Of a stretch of 64,000 nt of DNA, positions 25,940-39,400 are shown piece by piece. The stretch is from the NCBI GenBank assembly GCA_029783825.1, contig JAREIK010002995.1:34504-98503 (forward strand). The letters run 5' to 3'. Position 1 is the first letter of the stretch, and every line of letters starts with the position of its first letter. The notes below the pieces were generated by a model. The model did no database searches. It worked only from the letters and a program-made list of their open reading frames with translations, and was not told the DNA's origin. The DNA is from Sapria himalayana (Eukaryota; Streptophyta; Magnoliopsida; Malpighiales; Rafflesiaceae). Made by a program: the position numbers and the translations under genes.

Positions 25940-28900
25940 CTAAATGCATTTATAAGTTAAATCAGCAAACTTCTAAACCCCGTAATGCCTAAATACATAA
26001 ACCATTAAACCTCTAAATACTACTTAATAATTAATAAATCTATTTTTTATTGCTATTTATTCAATTTTTAAATATTCATTTTAATTATTTATTAGTGTAT
26101 TTATTTATAAATATTTATTACTGAATAAATTATGAGTGGGACAAATATAATTTAAATATTATATTATTTATCTAATAAAAATATACGCTTATAAAAGAAG
26201 TATAAATTTAAAAATTAAAAATTATTATCAAGTAATATAAGTTACTTTAATTTTAAATCAATTTGGGTTTTGTAAATATTTTTTAATTAATATCTATCTT
26301 AATATTAATAGTTTATTAATTTAATTTTTGATCATTATTATAATATCTATCAAAAAAATTATTTATATTATATTTATATGATATATAATTATTAATATTA
26401 TTATAACAATGTATTGTATTAAAATTTCAAAAAATTTTAAATATTATTATATTTTCAAATGTTATAACCTATGAAAATGATAAAAAATTATTTAAATTTT
26501 TTTTGTTATTTTATTTTTTTAAATAAAACCTATAAAACACTAAAAGCCTAAAAACATAAATCACTAAACTCCTAACGACAAAACTAGTAAATACTTAATT
26601 CATTAAACTGGTATACATTAATAATAAATCATAAATCTCCTTTTAATTATTATTCATTATAATTTTACATTTTTATTTTAATTATTTATCAATTTATTTT
26701 ATAGAAATTTAAATAACAAAATAAATTATTAGTGAGACAGATTAATTTTAAATTAAACCGGTATCCCTAAATAATAAATAATAAATCTCATTTTTTTTTC
26801 ATTATAATTTTAAATATTGATTTTAATTATTTATTTGTTTATTTATATATAAATATTAATTACAGAATAAATTGAGCTAGACAAAAATAATTTATATAAA
26901 TTATTTTTCATCATAAAATTATAGATAAACTTTTTAAAAGAAAAAAAAATTTAAAACTAAAAAATTTATATAGTAATATATTTTGCTCTTCTTCTGAATC
27001 ATTTTAGATTTTGTAATTATATTTTAATTGGTATCTATCTTATTAATAATAGATTATTAATTTATTTTATGATCATTATTAGAATATTTATCAATAAAAT
27101 TGTTTATATTGAATTTATATGATATATAAATATAATAATTATTATAACTAAATATTGTATTCACATTTGAAAAATATTTAAAAATTATTATATTTTCAAA
27201 GGTTATAACCTTTGAAAATATCAAAAAATAATAAAAATAAATTTTTTGTTATTTTTTTTAAATAAAACCTATAAACCACTAAATTCATACACAGTTAAAT
27301 CAGTAAACTTCTAAACCCCATAATGCCTAAATACATAAAACATTAAACTGCTATATACTACATAATAATTAATAAATCTAGTTTTTATTTCTATTTATTA
27401 TAATTTTAAATATTAATTTTAATTATTTATTAGTTTATTTTTATTGAAATAATTATTACAAAATAAAGTATGAGTGCGACATATATATTTTAATTAATTT
27501 ATTTTTAATCAAAAAAAAATATATGCTTATAAAAGAAGTAAAAATTTAAATATTAAAAATTATTTTCCAATAATATATTTTACTTTAATTTTGAATCAAT
27601 TTGGGTTTTGTAAATATTTTTTAATTAATATAATCTTTTTATTAATAGTTTATTAATTTAAAATTTGATAATTATTATATTATCTATCAAAAAAAATGTT
27701 TATATTGAATATTTATGATATATAATTATTAATATTATTATAACTAAATATTATATTCACATTTCAAAAAATTTTAAATATTATTATATTTTCAAAGGTT
27801 ATACCCTATGAAAATGAGAAAAAATTACAAATTTTTTATGTTATTTTATTGTTTAAATAAAACCTATAAACCACTAAATGCCTAAAAACATAAATTTCTA
27901 AATTTCTAAACGAAAAAACATTTAAATACTTAAACTATTAAAAAGATATACATTAATAAAATACCATAAATTTCAATTTAATTTTAATTAAGTATAATTT
28001 TAAATTTTTATTTTAATTATTTATCAGTTTATTTTTATAGAAATATTAATTACAAAATAAATTATTAGTGAGACAGATCTAATTTAAATAATTTCTTTTT
28101 CATCAAAAAAAATATATATCCTTATAAAAAGAGGCAAATTTTAAAAACAAAAAATTATTATTTAGTAATATATTTTATTTTTATTTTGAATCATTTTAGA
28201 TTTTGCAATTATATTTTAATTTATATAATTCTTATTAATAATAGATAATTAATCTTTTATTGATCATTATTATAATATCTATTAATAAAATTATTTATAT
28301 TGAGTTTACATTATATATAATTATTAGGATTATTATTACTGAATATTATATTCACATTAAAAAAAAATTAAAAATTATTATAATTTCAAAGGTTATAACC
28401 TTCATAAATTAAAATAAATCAAAAAATTAAATTTTTTATTTTTTTTTCTTTAAATAAAAACTACAAATCACTAAAGGCTAAACACTTAAATAACTAACCC
28501 CCAAAACACCAAAATACTTAAATCATTAAACTAGTATATCCCGAATAATAAATAATAAATCTCTAATTTATTTGTATTCATTATAATTTTAAATATTCAT
28601 TTTAATTATTTATTTGTTTATTTTTATAGAATAATAAATTAAAAATTAATTATGAGGAACATAAATATAATGTAAATAATTTACTTTTAATAACAAAAAA
28701 TATAAACTTATAAAAAGAAGCAAAACATCAAATAAAGAATTATTTTGTAATATATTTTACTTTGATTTTAAATAAATTTATGTTTTTAAAATATATTTTA
28801 AATAATATATATCTTATTAATAATAGTTTATTAATTTATTTTTTGATCATTAATATATTATATTTCAATATAATTCTTAATATTGAATTTACATGATTTA

Positions 28901-31474
28901 CTATTATTAAGATTATCATAACTAAATATAGTATTCACATATAAAAAAAATTTAAAAATTGTTATATTTTCAAAGGTTATAAACTTCAAAAATGAGAAAA
29001 AATAACAAAAATAAATTTTTTGTTATATCATAGTTTAAATACAACTTATAAACCATTAAATGCCTAACGACATAAATATCTATCCTCCTAAACCCCGAAG
29101 CCCCTAAATACACAAACATTTAAACTCGTAAACCTTAAATATAATCTAAATAATTTATAGAAATATTAATTACAAAATAAATTATGAGTGATACAAATAT
29201 AATTCAAATAATATATTTTTCATCAAAAAAACATATAACGTTATAAAATGATCCAAAAACTAAAAAAAGAATATTATTTAGTAATAAAATTTAATTTGAT
29301 TTTGAATCATTTTAGGTTTTTTAATTATATTTTAATTTATATCTATCATATTAATAATAGTTTATTAATTTATTTTTTGATAATTGATATAATATATATC
29401 AATAAAATTGTTTATATTTAGATTATATTATATATAGTTATAATATTTATTATTACTAAATATTGTATTCACATTTTTACAAAATTTTAAATTATTATAT
29501 TTTCAAATGTTATAACATTTGAAAATTTAAAAAAATTATCAAAAATAAATTTTTTATTATTTCATTATTTGAATAAAACCTATAAACCATTAAATACCTA
29601 AATACATAAATCAATAACTTTTAAATCTCGAAAACCCTAAATAGATAAAATTTTTAAACATGTATATCCTAAATAATAAATAATAAATAATAAATCTAAT
29701 TTTTATTTTTTTCATTATAATTTTAAATATTCATTTTAATTATTTATTTGTTTATTTTTATATAAATATTAATTACAAAATAAATTATAAGTTATAAAAA
29801 TATAATTTATATAAATTATTTTTCAAAAAAAAATTTAAATAAACTTAATAAAAGTAGAAAAAAATTAAAAACAAAAAAATATTATATAGTAATATATTTT
29901 GCTTTGTTTCTGAATCATTTTAGGTTTAGTAATTATATTTTAATTGATATCTAACTTATTAATAATAGATTATTAATTTATTTTTTGATCATATTCGAAT
30001 ATTTATCAATAAAAATGTTTATATTGAATTTATATGATATATAAATTTAATAATTATTATAAATAAATATTGTATTCACTTTTGAAAAAAGTTTTAAAAT
30101 TTTTATATTTTCAATGATTGAAACCTTTGAACATGTGAAAAAATAAAAAAAATATTATTTTTTGTTATTTCATTGTTTAAATAAAACCTATAAATCACTA
30201 AATGCCTAAACACTTAAATCACTAAACTACAATATCCTAATACCCCTATATAGATAATCCTTTAAACTGGTATACCCTAAATAATAATTAATAAATCTCA
30301 TTTTTATTTGTTTTCATTATAATTTAAAAAATTCATTTTGATTGTTAAGTTTTTTATTTATATATATATATATTTATTATAAAATAAATTATGAGTTAAA
30401 AATATAATTTATAAAAATTACTTTTCATCAAAAAATAGATATGCTAAAAAAAGAATACAAATTTAAAAACAAATAATTATTATTAAGTAAAATATTTTGT
30501 TTTGCTTTTGAATCATTTTAGGTTTTGATATTATATTTTAAGTAATATCAATCTTATTCATAATAGATTTTTAATTTATTTTTTGATAATTATTAGAATA
30601 TCTATGAATAAAATTGTTTATATTGAATTTATATGATATATAATTATTATGATTATTATAAATAAATATTGTATTCACTTTTAAAAAAAATTTAAAAATT
30701 ATTATATTTACAAATGTTATAATCTTAAAAAATGAGAAAGAACACAAAAAATAAATTTTTTGTTATTTCTTTTTTAAATAAAACCTATAGACCATTAAAT
30801 GTTTACTTACTTAAATCAGTAACTCAAAAAAACCAAAATCCCTAAATAAATAAACCTTATAACAACTGTATACTACTTAATAAATAATAAATCTCATTTT
30901 TATTTCTATTTATTATAATTTTAAATATTCATTTTAATTATTTATATTTTAAATTTTAGAAAAATTAATTACAAAAAAAATTTCGAGTGAGATAGATATT
31001 ATCTAAATAATTTATTTTTAATCATAAAAGAATATAAGCTTATAAAAAGATAAAAAAATTTAAAAATTAAATATTATTATTTAGTAATATATTTTTATTT
31101 GATTTTGAATCATTTTGTGTTATGTAAATATATTTTAATTAATATTTATATTATTAATAATAGTTTATTAATTTAATTTTTGATCATTATTATAATATCT
31201 ATCATTAAAATTTTTTATATTGAATTTATATGATATATAATTAATAAGATTAATATAATTATACATGGTATTCACATTTCAAAAGATTTCAAAAATTATT
31301 TTATTTTTAAAGGTTATTAGTTTGAAAATCTAAAAAAAATCAAATAAAAAATTTTATTTTTATTATATAAATAAAACCTATATACCATTAAATGCATAAA
31401 ACATAAATTGGTAAACTCCTAAACGACAAAACCCCTAAATAATTTATCCATTAAACCGGTATACCATATATAAT
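25940..31474 (-). repeat. Satellite block, minus orientation, between hAT copy 1 and the inverted LTR
   Basis: About nine units read in minus orientation from the hAT target-site duplication. The first ~3.6 kb matches 50391-54040 unit for unit (for example dyads at 27190-27221 and ~51650), and its far end matches 15147-16430 inverted. A dyad with paired changes lies at 29499-29526. The open frame at 25801-25992 straddles the hAT end and is not a gene. Confidence 0.85.
29499..29526. repeat. Satellite dyad with symmetric paired substitutions
   Basis: The palindrome reads CAAATGTTATAACATTTG in its core, against the consensus CAAAGGTTATAACCTTTG. G to T on one arm and C to A on the other keep 28 bp of perfect symmetry. 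Related units at about 17022 and 20087 carry the change on one arm only. Confidence 0.85.
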
Positions 31475-32053
31475 TGTTGGGCAATTGTGCTTTCACGGTA
31501 GTAAAATTGAGATATAGAAATACAAAAACAACAGAAAAAAAGCAATATATATATATATATATATATATCCCAATTCAGCAACCATCCATGATAGAATCAA
31601 AAAACGAGAAATAAACACCGAAAATAACGTGGTTCGCTAGTCGCTTAGTACGACTAGCTAAATCCACCAGAAAATACTTTTGCATTGCAAATTAAAGCAA
31701 CAGAAATGTCATACAGTATGCAGCACACAGAATAGTAACGATAAATTGCACAGAGACAAGAGAGAGAGACGACGAACAGTTCCATGGGTCCAAAAACAAC
31801 ACCTGAAAATAGATTACAAAACATTTTAGATTAAAATTTCTGTCAGTTCATTTAACCGGAGCGGGCTGGATCATGAGACGGGTAAGGCTCTGCTCAAATT
31901 TTGGCCCGCTGTCCGGTCATTGAGACCTCTATTATTGTGCTACAGCTGCATCCCCGGCCTCTTAATATTTCCTTTCCTGCACTTACATAAAAATATAAAA
32001 AAAATATTTGGTTATACAAACAGATTATCAAAAAATAAATTACATATACAGCA
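31475..32053 (-). mobile_element. Probable solo LTR (copia-like), inverted copy
   Basis: On the plus strand the 579-bp insert begins tgttgggcaattgtgc and ends acatatacagca, so it has TG...CA termini. It is flanked by ataat at 31470-31474 and 32054-32058. It is the reverse complement of 14576-15141, at the same satellite position with the same target duplication, so the two are copies of one insertion event. This copy has an (AT)n run at about 31544-31568 that is absent or short in the other. No internal retrotransposon genes lie next to it. Confidence 0.75.
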
Positions 32054-34430
32054 ATAATAAATCTTAAATCTCATTTTAATTTGTATTCATTATAATTTTA
32101 AATATTCATTTTAAATATTTATTAGTTTATTTTTTATATAAATATTTTTTACAAAATAAATAATTAGTCAGACAAATATAATATTAATAATTTACTTTTA
32201 ATATAAAAAATATAATCTTATAAAAAGAAGTAAAAAATTTAAAAACAAAAATTTACTATTTAGTAATAAATTTTATTTTGATTTTGAATCATTTTAGGTT
32301 TTGTAATTATATTTTAATTTATATTTATCATATTAATAATAGTTTATTAATTTATTTTTTGATAATTGATATCATGTCTATCAATAAAATTATTTATAAT
32401 TAGTTTATATTATATATAATTATAATGATTATTATTACTAAATATTTTATTAACATTTTTAAAAAATTTTGAAATTATTATATTTTCAAATGATAAAATC
32501 TTTGAAAATGTGAAAAAATAACAAAAATAATTTTTTTGTTATTTCATTGTTTAAATAAATCCTATGAACCACTAAATACCTAAATACTTAAATCAATAAC
32601 TTTTAAATCTCGAAAACCCTAAATAGATAATCATTTTAAAACAGTATACTCTAAGTAATTAATAATAAATCTCAATATTATTTTTTTCATTATAATTTAA
32701 AATATTCATTTTAATTATTTATTCGTTTATTTTTATATATTTATTAATTACATAATAAATTGAGTTAGACAAATATAATTTATATAATTATTCTTCGTCA
32801 AAAAAATATAGATAAACTTTTTAAAAGAAAAAAAATTCGACACAAAAAATTATTATATAGTAATATATTTTGCTTTGTTTCTGAATCATTTTAGATTTTG
32901 TAATTATATTTAAATTGATATTTATCTTATTAATAATAGATTATTAATTTATTCTTTGATCATTATTAGAATATTTATCAATAAAAATTTTTATATTGCT
33001 TTTATATTATATATAAATATAATGATTATTATAACTAAATATAGTATACACTTTTGAAAAAATTTATAAATTATTATAATTTCAAAGGTTATAACCTTTG
33101 AAAATATAAAAAAATAAAAAAAATAATTTTTTGATATTTTTTTATAAATAACACCTATAAACCATTAAATGTATCCACAGTTAAATCATTAAACTCCTAA
33201 ACCCCATAATGACAAAATACATAAACCATTAAACCGCTATATAGTACTTAATAATTAATAAATCTAATTTTTAATTTTATTTATTATAATTTTAAATATT
33301 CATTTTAATTATTTATTAGTTTATTTTTATATAAATATTTATTACAAAATAAATTATGAGTCCAACAAATATAATTTAAAAAATAAATATGCTTATAAAA
33401 GAAGTAAAAATTTAAAAATTAAAAATTTTTATCCAGAAATATATTTTACTAAAATTTTGAATCAATTTGAGTTTTGTAATTATTTTTTAATTAATATCTA
33501 TCTTAATATCAATAGTTTATAAATTTAATTTTGATCATTATTATAATATATATCAATAAAATTGTTTATTGAATTTATATGATATATAATTATTAATATT
33601 ATTATAACTAAGTATTGTATTCACATTTCAAAAAATTTTAAATATTATTATATTTTCAAAGATTAAAACCTATGAAAATGAGAAAAAATTATAGCAAATT
33701 TTTTTGATATTTTATTTTTTTAAATAAAACGTATAAAACACTAAAAGCCTAAAAACATGAATCGCTAAAATCCTAAATGAAAAAACCTCTAAATACTTAA
33801 ACCATTAAACTTGTATACAGTAATAATAAATCATAGATCTCATTTTAAATTTTATTCAGTATAATTTAAAATTTTTATTTTAAATTATTTATCAGTTTAT
33901 TTTTATTTAAAATTTTGTAATTAATTAATATTAATTAAAAAATAAATTGAGCTAGACAAAAATAATTTATATAAATTATTTTTCATTAATAAATTATAGA
34001 TAAACTTTTTAAAAGGAAAAAAAATTTAAACAAAAAATTATTATAAAGTAATATATTTTGCTTTGCTTCTGAATCATTTTAGGTTTTGTGATTATATTTT
34101 AATTGATATCTATCTTATTAATAATATATTATTAATTTATTTTTTGATTATTTTTAGAATATTTATCAATAAAATTGTTTATATTGAATTTACATGATAT
34201 ATAATTATTAAGATTATTATAACTAAATATTATATTTACATTTGAAAAGAATTTAAAAATTATTATATTTTTAAAGGTTATCATCTTTGAAAATGAGATA
34301 AAATCACAAAAATAAATTTTTTGTTATTTTATTGTTTATATAAAACCTAAAAACTACTAAATGCCTAAATGCTTAAATCATTAAACTCTTAAATCCCAAA
34401 ATCTCAAAACCCTTAAATACTTAAACATTT

Positions 34431-34449
34431 AAACCATCTTTAAAGGTTT
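34431..34449 (-). repeat. Truncated-unit scar, marker of module R1
   Basis: aaaccatctttaaaggttt is the reverse complement of 12058-12076 and matches 54716-54734. As in the other modules, the unit skips from the box to 'aataatagtttattaattta'. Confidence 0.75.
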
Positions 34450-34703
34450 AAGTATTTATAAATAATATATAAATATCTATTAATAAATAATAGTTTATTA
34501 ATTTATTTTTTGATCATTATTATATTTATATTTTATATTTAGTTTATTAATATCTATCAATAAAATTATTTATTTTTAATTTACATGATATATAATTATT
34601 AAGTTTATTATAACTAAATATTGTATTAACACTTGAAAAAAATTTAAAAATTATTATTTTTATAAATGTTATAACCTTCATAATTGATAAAAAAATTAAA
34701 AAA

Positions 34704-35037
34704 TATAAACTACTAAATGCCTAAACACTTAAATCACTAAACTCCTAAACTCCTAAATACTTAAACCATTAAACCGGTATACCCTAAATAATTAATCATA
34801 AATCTCATTTTTATTTGTATTCATAATAATTTTAATATTCATTTTGTTATTTCATTATTTAAATAAAACATATAAACTACTAAATGCCTAAACACTTAAA
34901 TCCCTAAAATTCTAAACTCCTATATACTTAAAACATTAAACCGGTATACCCTAAATAATTAATCATAAATCTCATTTTTATTTGTATTCATAATAATTTT
35001 AATATTCATTTTAATTATTTATTAGTTTATTTTTATA
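34704..35037 (-). repeat. ~167-bp tandem duplication within a satellite unit
   Basis: The stretch beginning tataaactactaaatgcc occurs at 34704 and again at 34871. Each is followed by an equivalent box, an accggtataccctaaataa end and 'catttttatttgtattcat'. Modules L and R2 have one copy here, which accounts for the ~140 bp extra distance between scar and segment A in this module. Confidence 0.75.
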
Positions 35038-35508
35038 GAAATATTAATTGCAAAATAAAATTATGAATGAGTCAAATATAATTTAAATAATTTATCTACA
35101 TCAAAAAAATTTATAAGCTTATTAAAGGAATCAAAATTTTAAAATAAAATATTATTATTTAGTAATATATTTTGCTTTGATTTTGAATTGTTTTAGGTTT
35201 TGACATTATATTTTAATTAATAGCTATCTTATTAATAATAGTTTATTAATCTATTTTATGATCAGTATTATAATATTGATCAATAAAATTATTTGTATTG
35301 AATTTACATGATATTTAATTTTTAGATTATTATAATTAAATATTGTATTAACATTTGAAAAAAAATTAAAAATTATAATAATTTCAATGGTTATAACCTT
35401 GAAAATGAGAAAAAATCATAAAAAAAATTTTTTTGTTATTTAATTATTTAAATAAAACTTATAAACCACAAAATACCTAAATACTTAAATTACTAAACTC
35501 CTAAACCC

Positions 35509-36444
35509 TGATACTTCTACACCACACACACATAGCGATGGACCACAGTACACACGTGCACATATTCTTGTCCATTTTGGTGTAGCATTTAGAGGGGCTA
35601 GCAAATCCTGGAAGTAGCCAGGAGTATGTGCCACCAGCTTGTAGAGGGCCCCACTAGCAAGCCTAGATGATAACATTCAGACAACTGACAAGACCAAGCA
35701 AAGTGGTCGGGAGCAAACCCAGGAGTAGCTAGGAATATGTCCGACTAGCCGTATCAGGGTGCATAGAGCGCCACCCAACAGTCGCCCAACATGAATAGCA
35801 GGTAATACATGATTAATTGGAGAGCCGGCAAAATCTTAAGCATCACCAAGAATGGCCAGTAAGCAATGGAGTCCAGACCAGCCACACGGGAGCGAAAGAT
35901 TCAAACTTGTAGTTTATGTTTGTAGTCTTATTTGTATTTTGGACTTTGTATGCACCATGTACTTGTAGAGATGGATCATGACATACTCACACACACAATC
36001 TTGTCTGTTTTCTATGTAGCATGCAATGAGGGAAATTGGACCCATGAATATCTATAAGTGGGGCCCACTAATACATTTTGTAAATACACATTAGGTGATC
36101 CTGCACTCCCGGGAGTAGAAGACCCATCTTTATAGCATTTTGTAATTTTACTTGTATTCTAGCTTGGTTGTACCTGTAGATAATTAGACTATGAGATGGA
36201 CCTCATCACAAATGCATACTAATGAATGCATATTTTTTGATATGTTGTCGGTGCAACATATTGCCACTTCTTGGACCTCAAGTAGGAAGCATTCTAACCC
36301 AAGAGATACTCTTTTGAGGAACATTGGAGCAAAAGAATGCAGAATTCAGAGCTGAGAATGAATTGACAAAGTGCCGTAGATATGGACTTGTGGATTTATG
36401 GGTATTCATTTTTACATGTAGTCCATTGCATAACAATTACATAG
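35509..36444 (-). repeat. Segment A, truncated copy
   Basis: The segment begins tgatacttctac immediately after the satellite box ctcctaaaccc, exactly as at 55661. It matches 55661-56596 closely, then breaks off at about 36444 (acatag) into satellite (attattaataatatattttgc). The missing part includes the poly(A) run, the telomere-like array and the remaining 1.5 kb. The open frame at 35485-35676 minus crosses the boundary and has no recognisable domain. Confidence 0.75.
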
Positions 36445-39400
36445 ATTATTAATAATATATTTTGCTTTGCTTCTGAATCATTTTAGGTTTTGTAAATATA
36501 TTTTAATTGATATCTATCTTATTAATAATAGATTATTAAGTTATTTTTTCATCATTATTAGAATATTTATCAATAAAAATGTTTATATTGAATTTATATG
36601 ATATAAAATATAATGGTTATTATAACTAAATATTGAATTCACTTTTGAAAAAAATTTAAAAATTATTATATTTTCAAAGGTTATAACCTTTGAAAATATA
36701 AAAATTTAATAAAAATAAATATTTTGTTATTTTAATTTTTAAATAAAACCTATAAACCACTAAATGCATACATATTTAAATCAGAAAATTCCTAAAGCCC
36801 ATGATGCCAAAATACATAAACCATTAAACTGCTATATACATCTTAATAATTAAGAAATCTAATTTTTATTTTAATTTATTATAATTTTAAATATTCATTT
36901 TAATTATTTATTAGTTTTTTTATATAAATTTTTATTACAAAATAAATTATGAGTGCGACAAAAAAAATTTAAATAATTTATTTTTAATAAAAAAAAATAT
37001 ATATGCTTATAAACGAAGTAAAAATTTAAAAATTAAAAATTATTATTCAATAATATTTTTTACTATAATTTTAAATCAATTGGGGTTTTGTAAATATTTT
37101 TAATTAATATCTATCTTATTATCGATAGTTTATTAATTTAATTTTTGATCATTATTATAATATCTATTAATAAATTTGTTTATATTGAATTTATATGATA
37201 TATAATTATTAAAATTATTACAACTAAATATTGTATTCACATTTCAAAAAATTTTAAATATTATTATATTTTCAAAGGTTATGACCTATGAAAATGACAA
37301 AATAAATTTTTATTCAGTATAATTTTAAATTTTTAGTTTAATTATTTATTAGTTTATTTTTATAAAAATATTAATTACATAATAAATTATTAATGAGACA
37401 AATATAATTTAAATTAAACTGGTATTCCCTAAATAATAAATAATAAATCTCATTTTTTTTCATTATAATTTTAAATATTCATTTTAATTATTTATTTGTT
37501 TATTTTTATATAAATATTAATTAAAAAATAAATTGAGTTAAACAAATATAATTTATGTAAATTATTTTTAATCAAAAAAATATAGATAAACATTTTAAAA
37601 TAAAAAAAAATTGCAAAAAAAAATTATTATATAGTAATATATTTTGGTTTGCTTATGAATCATTTATGTTTTGTAATTATATTTTAATTGATATATATCT
37701 TATTAATAATAGATTATTAATTTATTTTTTGATCATTATTAGAATATTAATCGCTAAAATTGTTTATATTGAATTTATATGATATATAAATATAATGATT
37801 ATTATAACTAAATATTGAATTCATTTTTGAAAATAATTCTAAAATTATTATATTTTCAAAGGTTATAACCTTTGAAAATATCAAAAAAAATAAAAATAAT
37901 TTTTTTGTGATTTTATTTTTTAAATAAAACCTATAAAGCTCTAAATGCATACACAATTAAATCAGAATACTCCTAAACCCCATAATACGTAAATACATAA
38001 ACCATTAAACCACTATATAATATCTAATAATTAATAAATCTAAAACACAAAACCTCTAGATACTTAAACCATTATACTAGTATACATTAATAATAAATAA
38101 TAAAATTCAATTTAATTTTTATTCAATATAATTTTAAATTTTTATTTTAATTAATTTTCAGTTTATTTTTATAGAAATATTAAATACAAAATAAATTTTT
38201 AGTAAGACAGAAATAATTAAAATTAAACTGGTATACCCTAAATAATAATTAATAAATCTCATTTTTTTTTTCATTATAAATTTAAATATTCATTTTAATT
38301 ATTTATTTGTTAATTTTTATATAAATAAAAATAAATTACAAAATCCCGATACCCCTATATAGATAATCCTTTAAATCGGTATACCCAAAATCATAATTAA
38401 TAAATTTCATTTTTATTTGTATTAATTATAATTTAAAAAATTCATTTTGATTGTTTAGTTTTTTTATTTTTATATATGTATTAATTATAAAATAAATTAT
38501 TAGTTAAAAATATAATTTATAAAAATTATTTTTCATCAAAAAATTGATAAGCTTATAAAAAGAATAAAAATTAAAAAACAAATAATTATTATTTAGGAAT
38601 ATATTTTTCTTTGCTTTTGAATCATTTTAGGTTTTGATATTATATTTTAAGTAATATCAATCTTATTCATAATAGATTTTAATTTATTTTTTGATAATTA
38701 TTAGAATATCTATGAATAAAATTGTTTATATTGAATTTATATGATATATAATTATTATGATTATTATAAATAAATATTGTATTCACTTTTGAAAAAAATT
38801 TAAAAATTATTATATTTTCAAAGGTTAAAATCTTAAAAAATGAGAAAAAAATAATAAAAATAAATTTTTAGTTATTTTATTTTTAAAAAAAAACCTATAG
38901 ACCATTAAATGCTTACTTACTTAAATTAGTAAGTTCATGAACCCCGAAACCCCTAAATACATAAACATTTTAACATCTATATACTACTTAATAAATAATA
39001 AATCTCATTTTTATTTCTATTTATTATAATTTTAAATATTCATTTTAATTATTTATAGTTTAATTAATTTAGAAAAATTAATTACAAATTAAATTTCTAG
39101 TGAGATAAATATTATTTAAATAATTTAATTTTAATCAAAAAAATATATGCTTATAAAAAGGACATATTTAAAAATTAAATATTATTATTTAGTAATATAT
39201 TTAGATTTGATTTTGAATTATTTTGTGTTATGTAAATATATTTTAATTAATATTTATATTATTAATAATAGTTAATTAATTTAATTTTTGATCATTATTA
39301 TACTATCTATCTTTATAATTGTTTATATTGAATTTATATGATATATAATTAGTAAGATTAATATTATTATACATGGTATCACATTTCAAAAAATTTTGAA

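Larger units (their letters stand above)
32054..35508 (-). repeat. Satellite block, minus orientation, between the LTR and truncated segment A
   Basis: Five to six minus-oriented units form the inverted counterpart of 11147-14575 with nearly the same length (3455 against 3429 bp). The block contains the truncated-unit scar at 34431-34449 and a local ~167-bp tandem duplication (34704-35037). No genes. Confidence 0.85.
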
